64,000 nucleotides of DNA from an uncultured Methylocystaceae bacterium (GTDB taxonomy: Bacteria; Pseudomonadota; Alphaproteobacteria; Rhizobiales; Beijerinckiaceae). Made by a program: the position numbers and the translations under genes. The notes under the pieces are model-generated. The model did not search any database and was not told the DNA's origin. It worked only from the letters and a program-made list of their open reading frames with translations. Shown piece by piece: positions 47,466-57,418 of the stretch (positions are counted from its first letter, which is position 1; each line of letters starts with the position of its first letter). The stretch is from positions 1 to 64,000 of the forward strand of contig CAIQCB010000013.1 in the NCBI GenBank assembly GCA_903870245.1, read 5' to 3'.

Positions 47466-48449
47466 GTGCAATTGGATATGGAGATCGCCTGCGAGTCTTT
47501 CCCGATCACGGGTCGTTTTGTCATCGCGCGTGGCGCCAAGACCGAAGCTCATGTTGTCCGCGTGATTCTGCGAGAAGGAGATCACATCGGTCATGGCGAA
47601 TGTGTGCCTTATGCGCGTTATGGCGAGAGCGTCGAAAGCGTCGTCGCTGCGATCGGGGCGCAGCGCATGGCCATTCAATCCGGCCTAGACCGACCGGCGT
47701 TGCAACGCCTGATGCCGCCGGGGGCCGCCCGCAACGCCGTCGATTGCGCGATGTGGGATCTTGAGGCCAAGCGCAGCGGTCGCCGCGCTTGGGTCGCCGC
47801 CGGTTTCCCGCGTCTGGCGTCGCTCGTCACAGCCTATACAATCTCCGTCGGGACGCCGGAGGAGATGCGCGCGTCGGCGTTGCTGGCCTCGAACCGACCG
47901 CTATTGAAGATCAAACTGGCCGGTCCCGGCGATCTCGAAAGATTGAGGGCCGTGCGCGCGGGCGCGCCGCATGCGACCCTGATCGTTGACGCCAATGAGT
48001 CCTGGGATGAGGCGACGCTCCCGGCGCAACTTGCCGCTTGCGCGGACAGCGGGGTTGCGTTGGTCGAGCAACCCCTGCCCGCCGGGCGGGACGAGATATT
48101 GGCCGAAATTCCGCGCCCGATCCCGATTTGCGCCGATGAAAGCGCGCATGATCGCGCGTCCCTGCCCGGGCTTGTCGGGCGTTACGACGCCGTCAACATC
48201 AAGCTCGATAAAACCGGCGGCCTCACCGAGGCGCTCGCTATGGCGCAGGCGGCCCGGGCCATGGGCTTCGAGGTCATGGCGGGTTGCATGGTCGGCACCT
48301 CCCTGTCCATGGCGCCGGCGACGCTGATCGGCCAGATGGCGGCCTTCGTCGATCTCGATGGACCGCTGCTTCTCGCGCACGACCGTGAGCCGGGGCTGCT
48401 TTACGAAGGCTCGACGCTGTCTCCGCCGCCGCCGGCGCTCTGGGGTTGA
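47466..48449 (+). CDS. dgcA: L-Ala-D/L-Glu epimerase (enolase superfamily)
   Basis: This 327-residue enolase-superfamily enzyme has a capping domain followed by the barrel with catalytic Lys in LLKIKLAG, metal ligands in VDANESWD, VEQPLP and ICADES, and the second Lys in NIKLDKTGGL. This set matches dipeptide epimerases (DgcA/YcjG), which recycle murein peptides or take part in D-amino-acid metabolism. The start is GTG 47466, placed 8 bases after GGGAG; the ATG at 47478 is too far from that site. Confidence 0.87.
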   Translation: MQLDMEIACESFPITGRFVIARGAKTEAHVVRVILREGDHIGHGECVPYARYGESVESVVAAIGAQRMAIQSGLDRPALQRLMPPGAARNAVDCAMWDLEAKRSGRRAWVAAGFPRLASLVTAYTISVGTPEEMRASALLASNRPLLKIKLAGPGDLERLRAVRAGAPHATLIVDANESWDEATLPAQLAACADSGVALVEQPLPAGRDEILAEIPRPIPICADESAHDRASLPGLVGRYDAVNIKLDKTGGLTEALAMAQAARAMGFEVMAGCMVGTSLSMAPATLIGQMAAFVDLDGPLLLAHDREPGLLYEGSTLSPPPPALWG

Positions 48450-48465
48450 GCGGTCCTGGGGCGTT

Positions 48466-48559
48466 TCCCGGCATGATTGAATCAAACCGGAGTTCTGAAT
48501 CTTTTGTTAGGTCACGCTTTCTTGCGCCGAACGGGTTTCCACTTCGGCGGAAAGCGCTC
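48466..48559 (+). repeat. two-hairpin intergenic repeat, copy D
   Basis: CCCGGCATGATTGAATCAAA (left hairpin, degenerate), TTCTGAATCTTTTGTTAGGTCA spacer, and right hairpin CGCTTTCTTGCGCCGAACGGG ... ACTTCGGCGGAAAGCGCTC are recognisable. It fills the gap between the convergent dgcA and rhodanese genes and ends directly against the rhodanese TAG stop (48562-48560). Confidence 0.75.
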
Positions 48560-48907
48560 CTAGGGCTCCATTCCCTGTTTGACCGGCTCGCCGGCGCCCG
48601 CCCAGCCAAGAATGCCGCCGCTGTAGTGAGTGTCGGCGTCGGCCCGTCCGCCCGCCAGCGCTTTCTCCATCGCCGTCACCGACCTGCGGCCAGACCGGCA
48701 ATAAATCACGACCTTCTGACCGGCGCCGGGCGTCGGCAGCCGGGCCGCATCGAACGCCGAGAGCGGATTGAACAGCGCGCCAGCAATATGGCCGGCGGCG
48801 TATTCTTCCGCTTCGCGGACGTCAACGAGCAGAATCGCGCCATCGTTCAGGCCGGCTTTCAGATCGGCGAGGGCGATGTCGTGGAAGGGCGCCGGTGTCG
48901 TGGTCAT
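48560..48907 (-). CDS. single-domain rhodanese-like protein
   Basis: This 115-residue protein is one rhodanese domain: LVDVREAEEYAAGHIAGALFNPL, then the active-site loop YCRSGRRS with the nucleophilic Cys, and GGILGWAGAGEPV at the end. It can in principle carry persulfide sulfur (thiosulfate or protein sulfurtransferase), acting in the cytoplasm since no signal is seen. GGGAGAC precedes the ATG. Its TAG stop adjoins repeat copy D. Confidence 0.92.
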   Translation of the reverse strand: MTTTPAPFHDIALADLKAGLNDGAILLVDVREAEEYAAGHIAGALFNPLSAFDAARLPTPGAGQKVVIYCRSGRRSVTAMEKALAGGRADADTHYSGGILGWAGAGEPVKQGMEP

Positions 48908-49088
48908 TTGCGAATGTCTCCCTCAATGCTCAAAGCAGTAGCGCCGGCGTCGCCCTGCGTCCAGACCACCGGGAAGTCCGGGCGAAACTTGATGACTCAT
49001 CCGGTCTCTTCCTTCTTTTCAAGCTCAAGATTAAGATTGACGCTATTGTCGGCAACACGCCCCGTGTCGTCGTCTGGAGCTATATTTC

Positions 49089-50855
49089 TTGCGATTACCG
49101 CATCTCTCAGGCCGTGGCGCGCCGGGCGGCTCTTTTCTGGCGGGGCGCGTTCCGCTGATTCGCCCGGGACCAGACGCCGCCGCGATTCTCGGATCAATCG
49201 GCGAGGTCCTGTATCAGTGGGACATCTCCACAGACAGACTGGACTGGGGACCAGGCCATGCCGCGGTTCTGGGACCGTTCGCCCGGCTGGACCTCTCGAC
49301 GGGCATGGCTTTTGGGTCATTGATTTCGGCGGGAAACGGATCTTCGCGCTACGACGCCCTTTTTCACGCCGTCGAACGCGATGAGGGTGCGGGCGTCGCC
49401 TACCAGCTTGTCTACGCCCTAGCGCCAATGCCCGGGATCGGCGCTTTGTCGCCGCTCTGGCTTGAGGACACCGGCAGATGGTTCGCCGGGGAGGATGGGC
49501 GTCCGTCCCGCGCGCAAGGCGTGTTGCGCGCCATTTCCACTTCGGGCGACGGCGCGCGCGTCCCGCCCGCTTCGCCAGGAGAGGATCCGCTGACGGGCCT
49601 GCCGGCGCGCGGCCAATTGTTGGCGGAGACCCAATCTTTTCTGGATCGAGCCGGTCGTCATCCTGAATTTGATCCGGGTCGCGGTCGCGGTCAGGATCCA
49701 GGTGACGGGCGTTTCGCGGTCATGCTGGCGACGATCGAAAATTTGTTCACGCTGAATCAGTCCTGCGGTTACGAAGCCGGCGAGGCGACGATTTCCGCCG
49801 TCGCCGGTCTTTTGCGGGCCAATGTGCGCGCGGGCGACGTCGTTGCCCGATACGCCGGCAATAAATTCGCCATGCTGCTGGCCAATTGCGGCGCCGAAGA
49901 AGCTGCGCTCGTTGGCGTCAGACTTTCCGCTCTCGTCTCCGCCGTCCCGTTCGAAACCGCCTTTGGCTGTCTTCCGGCGCGGATACGGCTTGGTTATGTG
50001 ATTGCGCCGCAGGGAGGGAGCGCGCCACAAACGCTTCTTTTGCGCGCCGAGGAGGCGCTGGACGCCGCTCGCGGCGTCCATGGGCGCGGCGTCGTCGCCT
50101 ACTCCCGCTCGCTGATGCGCGACGACGCCCGGTTACGCGTCCGCGACGCCGCCGATACGATCCTTTCGGCGCTGGCCGATGACCGGATCGACCTGGCGCT
50201 CCAGCCGGTGGTGCGTGCGCGCGACGGCGCCGTAGCCTTCCATGAGGCGTTACTGCGACTGCGATTGCCGGACGGCGACCTTGCGGCGCTTGAGGCTCTG
50301 TTGCCGGCGGCGGTCAAGGCGGGATTGATCAGGGCGCTTGACGACCGGGTGATGGCCCTGGTCTGTGCGCGGTTGTCTGTCGATCCGGCCTTGAGGATTT
50401 CGGTAAATTGCTCGCGCGACTCGATCGCCGCCGCCGACTGGATCGAGACGTTTACCGCCCGCATTGGCGCAATCCCTGGCCTCGGCGAAAGGCTGATCGT
50501 CGAGGTCACCGAAACCGGATTGATCGAAAACCTTGAGGCCATGCGGGCTGCGATCGTCGCATGCAAGCGACTTGGCGTTCGCGTGGCCATGGACGACTTC
50601 GGCGCCGGCCACAGTTCTTTCCGCGAATTGCGCAATCTTGGCTTCGATCTTGTCAAGATCGATGGCGATTTTATCCGCAATATCGCGCAATCGGCGGATG
50701 ATCGATTCTTCGTCAAAACGCTGGTCGATCTCGCCCGCCATCTCGGTCTGGAGATCGTCGCGGAATGGGTCGGCGACGAAGCCACGGCGCAGACGTTACG
50801 AGAGATGGGCGTCGATTATTTTCAGGGGGACTACTATGGCCGGGGCGCGCCCTAA
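49089..50855 (+). CDS. c-di-GMP protein with degenerate GGDEF and intact-looking EAL domain
   Basis: The 588-residue protein has a PAS-like N-terminal region (about 35-150), a GGDEF domain (DPLTGLPARGQL ... VARYAGNKFAMLL) and an EAL domain. The GGDEF signature reads AGNKF, so cyclase activity is unlikely. The EAL domain keeps HEALLRL, SVNCS, VEVTETG, MDDFGAGHSSF, VKIDGDF and GDYYGRG, so c-di-GMP hydrolysis is likely. The start is probably TTG 49089, nine bases after GGAG; no in-frame ATG lies near the N-terminus. No transmembrane segment is seen, so it is cytoplasmic. Confidence 0.85.
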   Translation: MRLPHLSGRGAPGGSFLAGRVPLIRPGPDAAAILGSIGEVLYQWDISTDRLDWGPGHAAVLGPFARLDLSTGMAFGSLISAGNGSSRYDALFHAVERDEGAGVAYQLVYALAPMPGIGALSPLWLEDTGRWFAGEDGRPSRAQGVLRAISTSGDGARVPPASPGEDPLTGLPARGQLLAETQSFLDRAGRHPEFDPGRGRGQDPGDGRFAVMLATIENLFTLNQSCGYEAGEATISAVAGLLRANVRAGDVVARYAGNKFAMLLANCGAEEAALVGVRLSALVSAVPFETAFGCLPARIRLGYVIAPQGGSAPQTLLLRAEEALDAARGVHGRGVVAYSRSLMRDDARLRVRDAADTILSALADDRIDLALQPVVRARDGAVAFHEALLRLRLPDGDLAALEALLPAAVKAGLIRALDDRVMALVCARLSVDPALRISVNCSRDSIAAADWIETFTARIGAIPGLGERLIVEVTETGLIENLEAMRAAIVACKRLGVRVAMDDFGAGHSSFRELRNLGFDLVKIDGDFIRNIAQSADDRFFVKTLVDLARHLGLEIVAEWVGDEATAQTLREMGVDYFQGDYYGRGAP

Positions 50856-50869
50856 AACGCGCTCCCGTC

Positions 50870-53695
50870 CTATCCCGTATTTCTCAAGCCCGCCGCGACG
50901 CCATTGATCGACATCAATATGCCTTCGCGGATTTCTTCATCGGTCTTGCCGGCGCGATAGCGGCGGATCAGTTCGATCTGCAAATAATTGAGCGGCGCGA
51001 TGTAGGGCACGCGCAGTCTGATGGATCGCGCCAGGGTCGGATTATCGGACAGACGCTCCTTCGTCCCGAGAATTTGCTCCAGGGCCTCGATCGCGCGCGC
51101 ATGCTCAGCCTCGATTTCACCAAATATTCGCGTCGCCAGCGCGCGATCCTCGACAAGCGCGGCATAGGCGCGGGCGATGGAGAAATCTGTTTTGGACAGG
51201 ATCATGTCGAGATTGGAGAGCAAGGACCGGAAAAAAGGCCATTCGGCGCTCATGCGACGCAAGAGCGCGACGCGCTGTTCCCTGTCCTGCGCCAGAAATC
51301 CGGCGATCGCCGAACCAAATCCATACCATCCGGGAAGCGCGACGCGCGACTGCGCCCAGGAGAAGCTCCAGGGTATGGCGCGCAGATCCTCGATGCGGCG
51401 CGTGGCTTTGCGCGAGGCCGGCCGCGAGCCAATGTTAAGAGCGGCGATTTCGGCGATCGGCGTCGCGGCGAAGAAATAATCGACAAACCCCTCGGTCCCG
51501 TAAACCAGGGCGCGATAGGCGTCCATGCTCGCCTGCGACAGTTCCGTCGCCGCGGCGAGAAACTCTTCCGGCGGCGCGCGATGCTGCGATAGCAGCGTCG
51601 CCTCCAGCGTCGCCGCGACCAGCAATTCAAGATTCACCCTGCCGATTTGCGGATTGGCGTATTTGGAGGCGATCACCTCTCCCTGCTCAGTGAGGCGAAT
51701 TTGTCCATTCACGGTGCCGGGCGGTTGCGCGAGAATGGCGTCGTAGCTCGGTCCGCCCCCGCGGCCGACCGTGCCGCCGCGTCCATGAAAGAGACGCATG
51801 AAGACATTTGGCATTGTAGAGAAAAATTCAGCAAGCGCCGTGGAGGTGCGGTAGAGTTCCCAGATGCTGGTGAAGATGCCCCCATCCTTGTTGCTGTCGG
51901 AATAGCCGAGCATGATGTCCTGCTGGCCGCCGGAGTTGACGACCAGTCTGGCGATTCCGGGCAAGGCGTAAAGTTCGCGCATGATAGGCGCGGCGTTTCG
52001 CAGATCTTCGATGGTTTCGAACAGCGGCGTGACGATCAGATCGGCGGCGGCCTGATCGGCGTCGCGCGGATCAAGCGTGCCGCGCATCAGGCCGCATTCC
52101 TTCTGTAACAGAAAGACTTCGAGCAGATCGCTGACCGTTTCGGTATGGCTGACGATGTAGTGTCGGATCGCTTCGTCGCCATAAAGCCGGCGCATCTCGG
52201 CGGCGCGCGCAACGATAGCGAGTTCGCTGGTCGTATCGGCGCTGTACGCGTGTCCCGACAAACGCACGGGGCGCGGATCGGCGAGCAGCTTGAGCAGTAG
52301 TTCCTGCTTGTCCTTTTCAGCAAGCGCGGCGTAATTCTCCGTCAGACGCGCTTCATGCAGCAGTTCGGCGATCGTTTCCTCGTGCCGGTCGGAGCTTTGC
52401 CGCAAATCAAGCGTCGCGAGATGGAAGCCGAAAACCTCAACGGCGCGGATCAAGGGCTCCAGTCGTTGCGTGGCGATCACCTCGCTGTGATGCACGCGCA
52501 GCGACTCGTCGATAATCACGAGATCCGCCAGCAAAGCCCAGGAATTGGCGTAGGGTTCGCCGGGCGCGACGGCGTGGCGCATCGCCTGTGCGCCGGTGAG
52601 TTTTTCCAGCGTCGCCGCCAGTCGCGAATAGACCCCGATCAGGGCGCGACGATAGGGTTCGTTGTCGCGATGCGGGTTGTCGTCGCCCGAGCGCGCCGCC
52701 AGTTCCTCCAGCGCCCGCGTCGCGCCGGCGTAGCGGCGCGAGATCGACAATTCGCCGCCGATTTCATGGATCTCGACGAGGTAATAGCGCAGCGCCGTTT
52801 CGCACTGCATTCGCATCGCGGTCGAAAGCGAGTCGGCAGTGACGTTGGGATTGCCGTCGCGATCGCCGCCGACCCATGCGCCCATACGCAGGAAGGGCGG
52901 CACGCGCAGGCCGTCAAGCCGCTGTTCGATATCGGTGTAAAGCCTGGGAATCTCGCGCAGGAAGGTCGAACGGTAATAGCTGAGCGAATTTTCGATTTCG
53001 TCGCGAACGGTCAGCCGCGTCTGTCGCAGCAGCTCCGTCTGCCAGAGTTGGGCGACTCGCGCGCGCAGCTGAGACTCGTTGGCCTGGAGATCCGATCGAC
53101 TTTTAAGCTGGCCACGCGCCTCCAGCAATTTGAAAATGGCGTGTTCCGTGTCGAGCAGGCTCTTGCGGCGGACTTCCGTTGGATGGGCCGTCAGCACCGG
53201 AGACACCCAGCCGCGCGACAGGGCGGCGGCGATTTTGCCGGAGCCGACGGCGGACTTGTGCAGATGCGCAAAGGATCGCGCCAGACTCGGTTCGCTCGTC
53301 GTCGCGCTGCCGCTCGCGGCCTGGGCTCGGGCGCGTTTTTGCACCGGATTGAGATCCTCGGCGATATTTGCGAGGTGCGAGAAGTAGCTGAACGCGCGAA
53401 TGACGGCGCCCGCCTCCTTGGCCGAGAGCGCCCGCAACAGCGTATCGAGTTTTGCCGGCGCCTCATGATCGAGATTGCGGCTGGCGGCGATGGAGAGCCG
53501 GCGGATCGTTTCGACCCGTTCGTAGGCTTCAGAACCTTCATGCTCGCGGATCGTATCGCCGAGCAGACGTCCCAGCAGACGAATATCCTCAGCAAGCGCA
53601 TGGTCGTCGGGACCAAGACCGGCTTCGGCCGGCAGGCCCGACGCCTCGGCGGTTTCGGGCTTTAGCCCTTGTTCAGATTTTGCCTCGACGGTCAT
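50870..53695 (-). CDS. ppc: phosphoenolpyruvate carboxylase
   Basis: Ppc fixes bicarbonate on PEP to give oxaloacetate, refilling the TCA cycle (and feeding the serine cycle in some methylotrophs). The 941 residues hold the catalytic histidine in [12 protein letters not shown] (about 170), [51 protein letters not shown] and the C-terminal ...[13 protein letters not shown]. Start 53695 ([10 protein letters not shown]) is chosen over the track start, which reads through upstream non-coding sequence. The gene stands alone, convergent with the GGDEF/EAL gene. Confidence 0.96.
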   Translation of the reverse strand: MTVEAKSEQGLKPETAEASGLPAEAGLGPDDHALAEDIRLLGRLLGDTIREHEGSEAYERVETIRRLSIAASRNLDHEAPAKLDTLLRALSAKEAGAVIRAFSYFSHLANIAEDLNPVQKRARAQAASGSATTSEPSLARSFAHLHKSAVGSGKIAAALSRGWVSPVLTAHPTEVRRKSLLDTEHAIFKLLEARGQLKSRSDLQANESQLRARVAQLWQTELLRQTRLTVRDEIENSLSYYRSTFLREIPRLYTDIEQRLDGLRVPPFLRMGAWVGGDRDGNPNVTADSLSTAMRMQCETALRYYLVEIHEIGGELSISRRYAGATRALEELAARSGDDNPHRDNEPYRRALIGVYSRLAATLEKLTGAQAMRHAVAPGEPYANSWALLADLVIIDESLRVHHSEVIATQRLEPLIRAVEVFGFHLATLDLRQSSDRHEETIAELLHEARLTENYAALAEKDKQELLLKLLADPRPVRLSGHAYSADTTSELAIVARAAEMRRLYGDEAIRHYIVSHTETVSDLLEVFLLQKECGLMRGTLDPRDADQAAADLIVTPLFETIEDLRNAAPIMRELYALPGIARLVVNSGGQQDIMLGYSDSNKDGGIFTSIWELYRTSTALAEFFSTMPNVFMRLFHGRGGTVGRGGGPSYDAILAQPPGTVNGQIRLTEQGEVIASKYANPQIGRVNLELLVAATLEATLLSQHRAPPEEFLAAATELSQASMDAYRALVYGTEGFVDYFFAATPIAEIAALNIGSRPASRKATRRIEDLRAIPWSFSWAQSRVALPGWYGFGSAIAGFLAQDREQRVALLRRMSAEWPFFRSLLSNLDMILSKTDFSIARAYAALVEDRALATRIFGEIEAEHARAIEALEQILGTKERLSDNPTLARSIRLRVPYIAPLNYLQIELIRRYRAGKTDEEIREGILMSINGVAAGLRNTG

Positions 53696-53888
53696 GGGTG
53701 CTTGCGAGCCTCTCGGGTAAACGGCGTCACGCCGCAACAACTGGCAGGTGTAGAGCTGGCTTGTGTATAGCAGGCTTGAGGCCACTTTTCGAAAAGCTCC
53801 TTTTTGCCGCTCCCCGTGACCTCTCCCCCTGATCTCTCTCTTGGACGGCTTCCCCGGACCGCTCCCCTGGACTGTCGGACCATAGCCC

Positions 53889-53917
53889 TTGTTCGCGCCC
53901 CTCGCCCCGCTTATAGA
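53889..53917 (+). promoter_or_regulatory. candidate promoter for the membrane protein-bioB operon
   Basis: TTGTTC (53889-53894), a 17-base spacer and TATAGA (53912-53917) predict a start near 53924, about 50 bases before the first gene. A short direct repeat ACGTTCAA/ACGTTCAA follows at about 53927-53942. Confidence 0.5.
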
Positions 53918-53976
53918 CCGACGCACACGTTCAAACGTTCAATCCGCCGCGCAGACGGCCCCGTTCCGGTCACGAC

Positions 53977-54468
53977 ATGCTTCAGCCCCTCGACACTATG
54001 GAAATCGCCCTTTTTCTGGGGCTTGGCGCTATTTTCGCCGCAGGATTGATTATTCTGTCGCGCTGGTCGAACACCCGACCGGCGCTGCTCGCCGCCTACG
54101 CCCTCGTCGCCGTCAGCTTTTTGTATGTGGGCTTCGCCACCAGCGCCGAGGAGGCGGGCACCTGGATCGGGTTCGAGATGACCGGAGTCGCCCTCTACGG
54201 CACGCTGGCGGGTTTATCGCTGATTGTATCGCCCTGGTTTGTCGTCGCCGGCCTCGCGCTGCATCCGATATGGGCGCTTTATGTGCATTACTATGGCGCC
54301 GGACGCGATTTCGCGCCGGGACCTTTCGTTTGGGCGACCGCGGGCTTCGACATCGCCGCCGCGCTTGTCGTTGCCTATCTGATCGTCACGGCCAAGGGAG
54401 CCGAGCGTTCCGCCGCAGCCCCGACCACCTCCAAATCCGCAGGCAAACGTAAGGGAGACGGCCGATGA
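53977..54468 (+). CDS. hypothetical small inner-membrane protein, upstream of bioB
   Basis: The 163-residue protein has about four hydrophobic spans ([83 protein letters not shown]) and a basic Lys/Arg tail. The HPIW motif in a hydrophobic segment recalls the small DUF6010-like membrane proteins, but this assignment is weak. Starts at 53977 and 53998 are both possible; neither has a clear RBS. It overlaps bioB by 4 bases (ATGA), so it is co-translated with it; a role in biotin metabolism is only guilt by association. Confidence 0.65.
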   Translation: MLQPLDTMEIALFLGLGAIFAAGLIILSRWSNTRPALLAAYALVAVSFLYVGFATSAEEAGTWIGFEMTGVALYGTLAGLSLIVSPWFVVAGLALHPIWALYVHYYGAGRDFAPGPFVWATAGFDIAAALVVAYLIVTAKGAERSAAAPTTSKSAGKRKGDGR

Positions 54469-55448
54469 ACGCCCCCGCCGATTTCAGCCTCCGACACGAT
54501 TGGACCATTGACGAGATCGTCGCATTGCACGATCTGCCGCTGCTCGATCTGATCGCCCGAGCCAACGCCGTCCATCGCCGCTTCCACGACGTCAACGACG
54601 TTCAGAAGGCGGCGCTGCTGTCGATCAAGACAGGCGGTTGTCCGGAGGATTGCGCCTATTGTCCGCAATCCGCGCATCACCGCGAGGTCAAGCTTGATCG
54701 CGTCGATCTGCTGGAGACCGGAGAAGTGCTGGCGGCGGCGAAAATGGCGAAGGACGCCGGAGCGGATCGCTTTTGCATGGGGGCGGCCTGGCGTTCGGCC
54801 CCCAAGGATAAACGTTTCGATGATGTGGTCCAGATGGTCCGCGGCGTGCGCGCGCTCGGCATGGAGGCCTGCGTCACGCTGGGGATGGTGACGCCCGATC
54901 AGGCGCAAAGGCTCGCCGGGGCGGGCCTCACCGCCTATAACCACAATCTCGATACCGGCCCCGAGTTTTACGGCGACATCATTTCCACCCGAACCTATCA
55001 GGATCGTCTCGACACGCTGAACGCGGTGCGTGACGCTGGCCTTGAGATGTGTTGCGGCGGCATCATCGGTATGGGCGAGAGCGTGCGCGATCGCGCTGGC
55101 ATGTTGCAGGTTCTGGCCGGGTTCGATCCGCATCCCGAAAGCGTGCCGATCAACACGCTGGTCGCCGTTGAGGGCACGCCGCTGGCGGCGCGCGACAAGG
55201 TTGATCCGCTCGATCTCGTCCGGATGATCGCCGCGACCCGCATCGTCATGCCAAAGGCGCGCGTGCGGCTCTCGGCCGGCCGTTCTTTCCTGAGCCGGGA
55301 GGGCCAAATTCTCTGTCTCGTCGCCGGCGCAAATTCGATTTTCTATGGCGAGAAGCTGCTGACCACCGCCAACGCCGTCGAGAACGAGGACGACGCGCTG
55401 TTTGCGGCGCTGGCGGGACGCGACTCTGGCGCGCATGCGGCTTCCTGA
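54465..55448 (+). CDS. bioB: biotin synthase
   Basis: BioB is a radical-SAM enzyme that inserts sulfur into dethiobiotin. The 327 residues have the CxxxCxxC [4Fe-4S] motif in [49 protein letters not shown] and, near the C-terminus, [34 protein letters not shown], with the arginine ligand of the [2Fe-2S] cluster in VRLSAGR. It is fused translationally to the upstream membrane gene; no other bio genes are nearby. aroE follows after 27 bases. Confidence 0.97.
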   Translation: MNAPADFSLRHDWTIDEIVALHDLPLLDLIARANAVHRRFHDVNDVQKAALLSIKTGGCPEDCAYCPQSAHHREVKLDRVDLLETGEVLAAAKMAKDAGADRFCMGAAWRSAPKDKRFDDVVQMVRGVRALGMEACVTLGMVTPDQAQRLAGAGLTAYNHNLDTGPEFYGDIISTRTYQDRLDTLNAVRDAGLEMCCGGIIGMGESVRDRAGMLQVLAGFDPHPESVPINTLVAVEGTPLAARDKVDPLDLVRMIAATRIVMPKARVRLSAGRSFLSREGQILCLVAGANSIFYGEKLLTTANAVENEDDALFAALAGRDSGAHAAS

Positions 55449-55475
55449 AGCGGATCGCCGTCGAAAGCGCCCGGC

Positions 55476-56318
55476 GTGACCGATTCTCGCCGTTTCATGC
55501 TCGCGGGCGTCATGGGGTGGCCCATCTCCCATTCGCGCTCGCCGAAAATTCACGCCTATTGGTTGGCGCGCTACGGCGTCGCCGGCGCCTATGCGCCGCT
55601 GGCGGTCGAACCCGGTCGGCTGGAGCCGGCGCTGCGTGGACTCGCCGCGCTCGGATTTTCGGGCTGCAATCTTACCATTCCCCATAAGGAGGCGGCGCTG
55701 CCCTTTCTCGACGTCGTCGACGAGAACGCTCGCCGTATTGGCGCAGTTAATTGCGTTGTCGTCGGCGCGCGCGGCGAGCTGATCGGCCGTAATTACGATG
55801 GTTTTGGTTTTATCGCCGCACTGCGCGAGGCGGCGCCAGGCTGGCTGGCGGGCGACGCGCCCTGCGTTGTGCTCGGCGCCGGCGGCGCGGCGCGCGCCAT
55901 TCTTGCCGGACTGATCGAGGACGGAGCCCGCGACATCCGTCTGTTCAATCGTTCACCCGAACGCGCCGGGACGCTGGCCGATTTATTCGGTCCGCCGGTC
56001 AAAGCCTTGCCCTGGGCGCAACGCAATGACTCCATCGGCGACGCTGGTCTGGTCGTCAACGCCACCAGTCAGGGCATGGTTGGGCAGGCGCCGCTTGATC
56101 TCTCGCTTGCAGCATTGCCCGGATCGGCGCTGGTTTGCGACATTGTCTATGCGCCGCTGGAGACCCCTCTGCTGGCCGAAGCGCGACGAATGGGCGCGAC
56201 GCCAGTCGATGGGCTTGGCATGTTGTTGCATCAGGCGCGGCCAGCCTTTCGCGACTGGACCGGGATTATGCCCGAGGCGACCCCGGAGTTGCGCGCCGCG
56301 ATCGTCTCGACGCTTTAA
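55476..56318 (+). CDS. aroE: shikimate dehydrogenase
   Basis: AroE reduces 3-dehydroshikimate with NADPH in aromatic amino-acid synthesis. The 280 residues start at GTG and contain GWPISHSRSPKIHAYWL (substrate serines), NLTIPHKEAALPF (catalytic Lys), NYDGFGFI, the NADP motif VLGAGGAARAIL, NATSQGM and DGLGMLLHQARPAF. It is probably the third gene of the bioB transcript. The usual aroE-coaE-dnaQ order of alphaproteobacteria is not seen. Repeat copy E begins 20 bases after its stop. Confidence 0.95.
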   Translation: MTDSRRFMLAGVMGWPISHSRSPKIHAYWLARYGVAGAYAPLAVEPGRLEPALRGLAALGFSGCNLTIPHKEAALPFLDVVDENARRIGAVNCVVVGARGELIGRNYDGFGFIAALREAAPGWLAGDAPCVVLGAGGAARAILAGLIEDGARDIRLFNRSPERAGTLADLFGPPVKALPWAQRNDSIGDAGLVVNATSQGMVGQAPLDLSLAALPGSALVCDIVYAPLETPLLAEARRMGATPVDGLGMLLHQARPAFRDWTGIMPEATPELRAAIVSTL

Positions 56319-56337
56319 GAACATCTCCAGAGAATAC

Positions 56338-56437
56338 GTCCTGGTTTGATTGAACCAGACCGGGGGGAACTCTTTTGATTTGCCGCGATTTATTTCGCCG
56401 AGCCGGCTTCGGCTTCGGCGCAAATCGCTCTGAACAA
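56338..56437 (+). repeat. two-hairpin intergenic repeat, copy E
   Basis: Left hairpin TCCTGGTTTGATTGAACCAGA, spacer GAACTCTTTTGATTTGCCGCG, right hairpin GCGATTTATTTCGCCGAGCCGG ... CTTCGGCGCAAATCGCTC. The outer right-hand arms have changed together (GCGATTT/AAATCGC instead of GCGCTTT/AAAGCGC), so the stem is preserved by compensatory change. It lies between the convergent aroE and phasin genes. Confidence 0.75.
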
Positions 56438-56463
56438 AAAAACGGCGGCCCATCAGGCCGCCG
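56436..56463 (-). terminator. rho-independent terminator after the phasin genes
   Basis: A perfect 8-bp stem CGGCGGCC/GGCCGCCG (56443-56463) is followed on the minus strand by TTTTTTT. It lies 23 bases after the stop of the second phasin gene. Confidence 0.92.
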
Positions 56464-56486
56464 CGATGCTCGATCACATGGCAGAC

Positions 56487-56951
56487 TCACGCGGCCGCGC
56501 GGGTTCCATGCAGCGGGGCGACCCCAAGGCTCGCCAGTTGTTGCGTGAGGGCCACAAAATCGCGGGATTGGCGGCCGAAGCTTTCGAAGCGTTCCGTCGC
56601 AAAGCGCGTTTGCAAGGTGACGGCCTCTTCGAAGGTTTTCACTCCGGCAAGATTTTCCATGTGCGCGAGGAACGCGCCGAGATTCTCTTCCCAAAACTCC
56701 AGCGACTTTTGCGCAAGCGGCGAGGCGTCGATGAAAAAGGCCGCCGCCACGCCAAAGGGTTCCTGAGGTTCCGCCGGGGCGGCCGGAGCGACTGGGTCGA
56801 ACGGGATCGCCAAAACGACGGGAGCTGGAGCAAAGGCCGCAACAGGCGGCTCCTCTGGAGCTGAGGTCGCAGCCGCCGGCGCGTCGTCCAGTTCCGGACG
56901 TTCTTCGTCGGCAGGCCTGACTTTATGCGCGTTGCTGTGATCCCGTGTCAT
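56487..56951 (-). CDS. phasin-family protein with Pro/Ala-rich N-terminus
   Basis: The 154-residue protein has an N-terminal ~70-residue acidic Pro/Ala-rich part and a C-terminal helical phasin-type part (SPLAQKSLEFWEENLGAFLAHMENLAGVKTFEEAVTLQTRFATERFESFGRQSRDFVALTQQL). Phasins coat polyhydroxybutyrate granules. The ATG at 56951 has AAGGAG seven bases upstream and is preferred to 56975. It follows the canonical phasin gene by 37 bases, and the hydrophobic Val/Ala/Pro stretch before the domain is unusual and may contact the granule. Confidence 0.82.
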   Translation of the reverse strand: MTRDHSNAHKVRPADEERPELDDAPAAATSAPEEPPVAAFAPAPVVLAIPFDPVAPAAPAEPQEPFGVAAAFFIDASPLAQKSLEFWEENLGAFLAHMENLAGVKTFEEAVTLQTRFATERFESFGRQSRDFVALTQQLASLGVAPLHGTRAAA

Positions 56952-56988
56952 CCGGTTGCTCCTTTGTCTGGACATGATTGCCTGACGA

Positions 56989-57348
56989 TCAGCCTTTGCC
57001 AGTCGTAGACTTCTGGAAGGTCGAGCTCAGATCCTTGGTTTGCTCCTGAAAGGCGGCGAACTGCGATTTCAGAAATTCCGACTGAAGCTGGAAGACTTCC
57101 TGCGGATCCCGGGCGTGAACCAGTTTTTGCGCCAGATCAAAGGCGGCGTTGACGTTCGCCTCGGCGTAAGACAAAGCCTTGGCGCCCACATCCTTGGCGG
57201 CCGGGGGCACCAGCGGCAAATCAGGCGTGGAGTTAATTGCCTTGTGGGCGGCGCCCGCAAAGCCCTCGAAGGCCTTCCGGGCCTGTTCGACGCTCTTTTC
57301 GGCGAAGTCCCGGACTTCGTTGGGAACCTGGTAAATCGGGTCAGCCAT
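56989..57348 (-). CDS. phaP: phasin (PHB granule-associated protein)
   Basis: The 119 residues form the classical short phasin: VRDFAEKSVEQARKAFEGFAGAAHKAI, then SYAEANVNAAFDLAQKLVHARDPQEVFQLQSEFLKSQFAAFQEQTKDL. The long amphipathic helices cover polyhydroxybutyrate granules and control their size. GAGGAA precedes the ATG. A promoter with TATACA and a TGC-rich inverted motif lies upstream, a likely PhaR target. It is followed by a second phasin gene and a terminator, forming a two-gene unit. Confidence 0.93.
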   Translation of the reverse strand: MADPIYQVPNEVRDFAEKSVEQARKAFEGFAGAAHKAINSTPDLPLVPPAAKDVGAKALSYAEANVNAAFDLAQKLVHARDPQEVFQLQSEFLKSQFAAFQEQTKDLSSTFQKSTTGKG

Positions 57349-57418
57349 CTCTTGCGTTCCTCTATTTTGTCACTTGCCCCGGGTGAACATGTCCACTTCC
57401 GGCGACCTGACCTGGATA

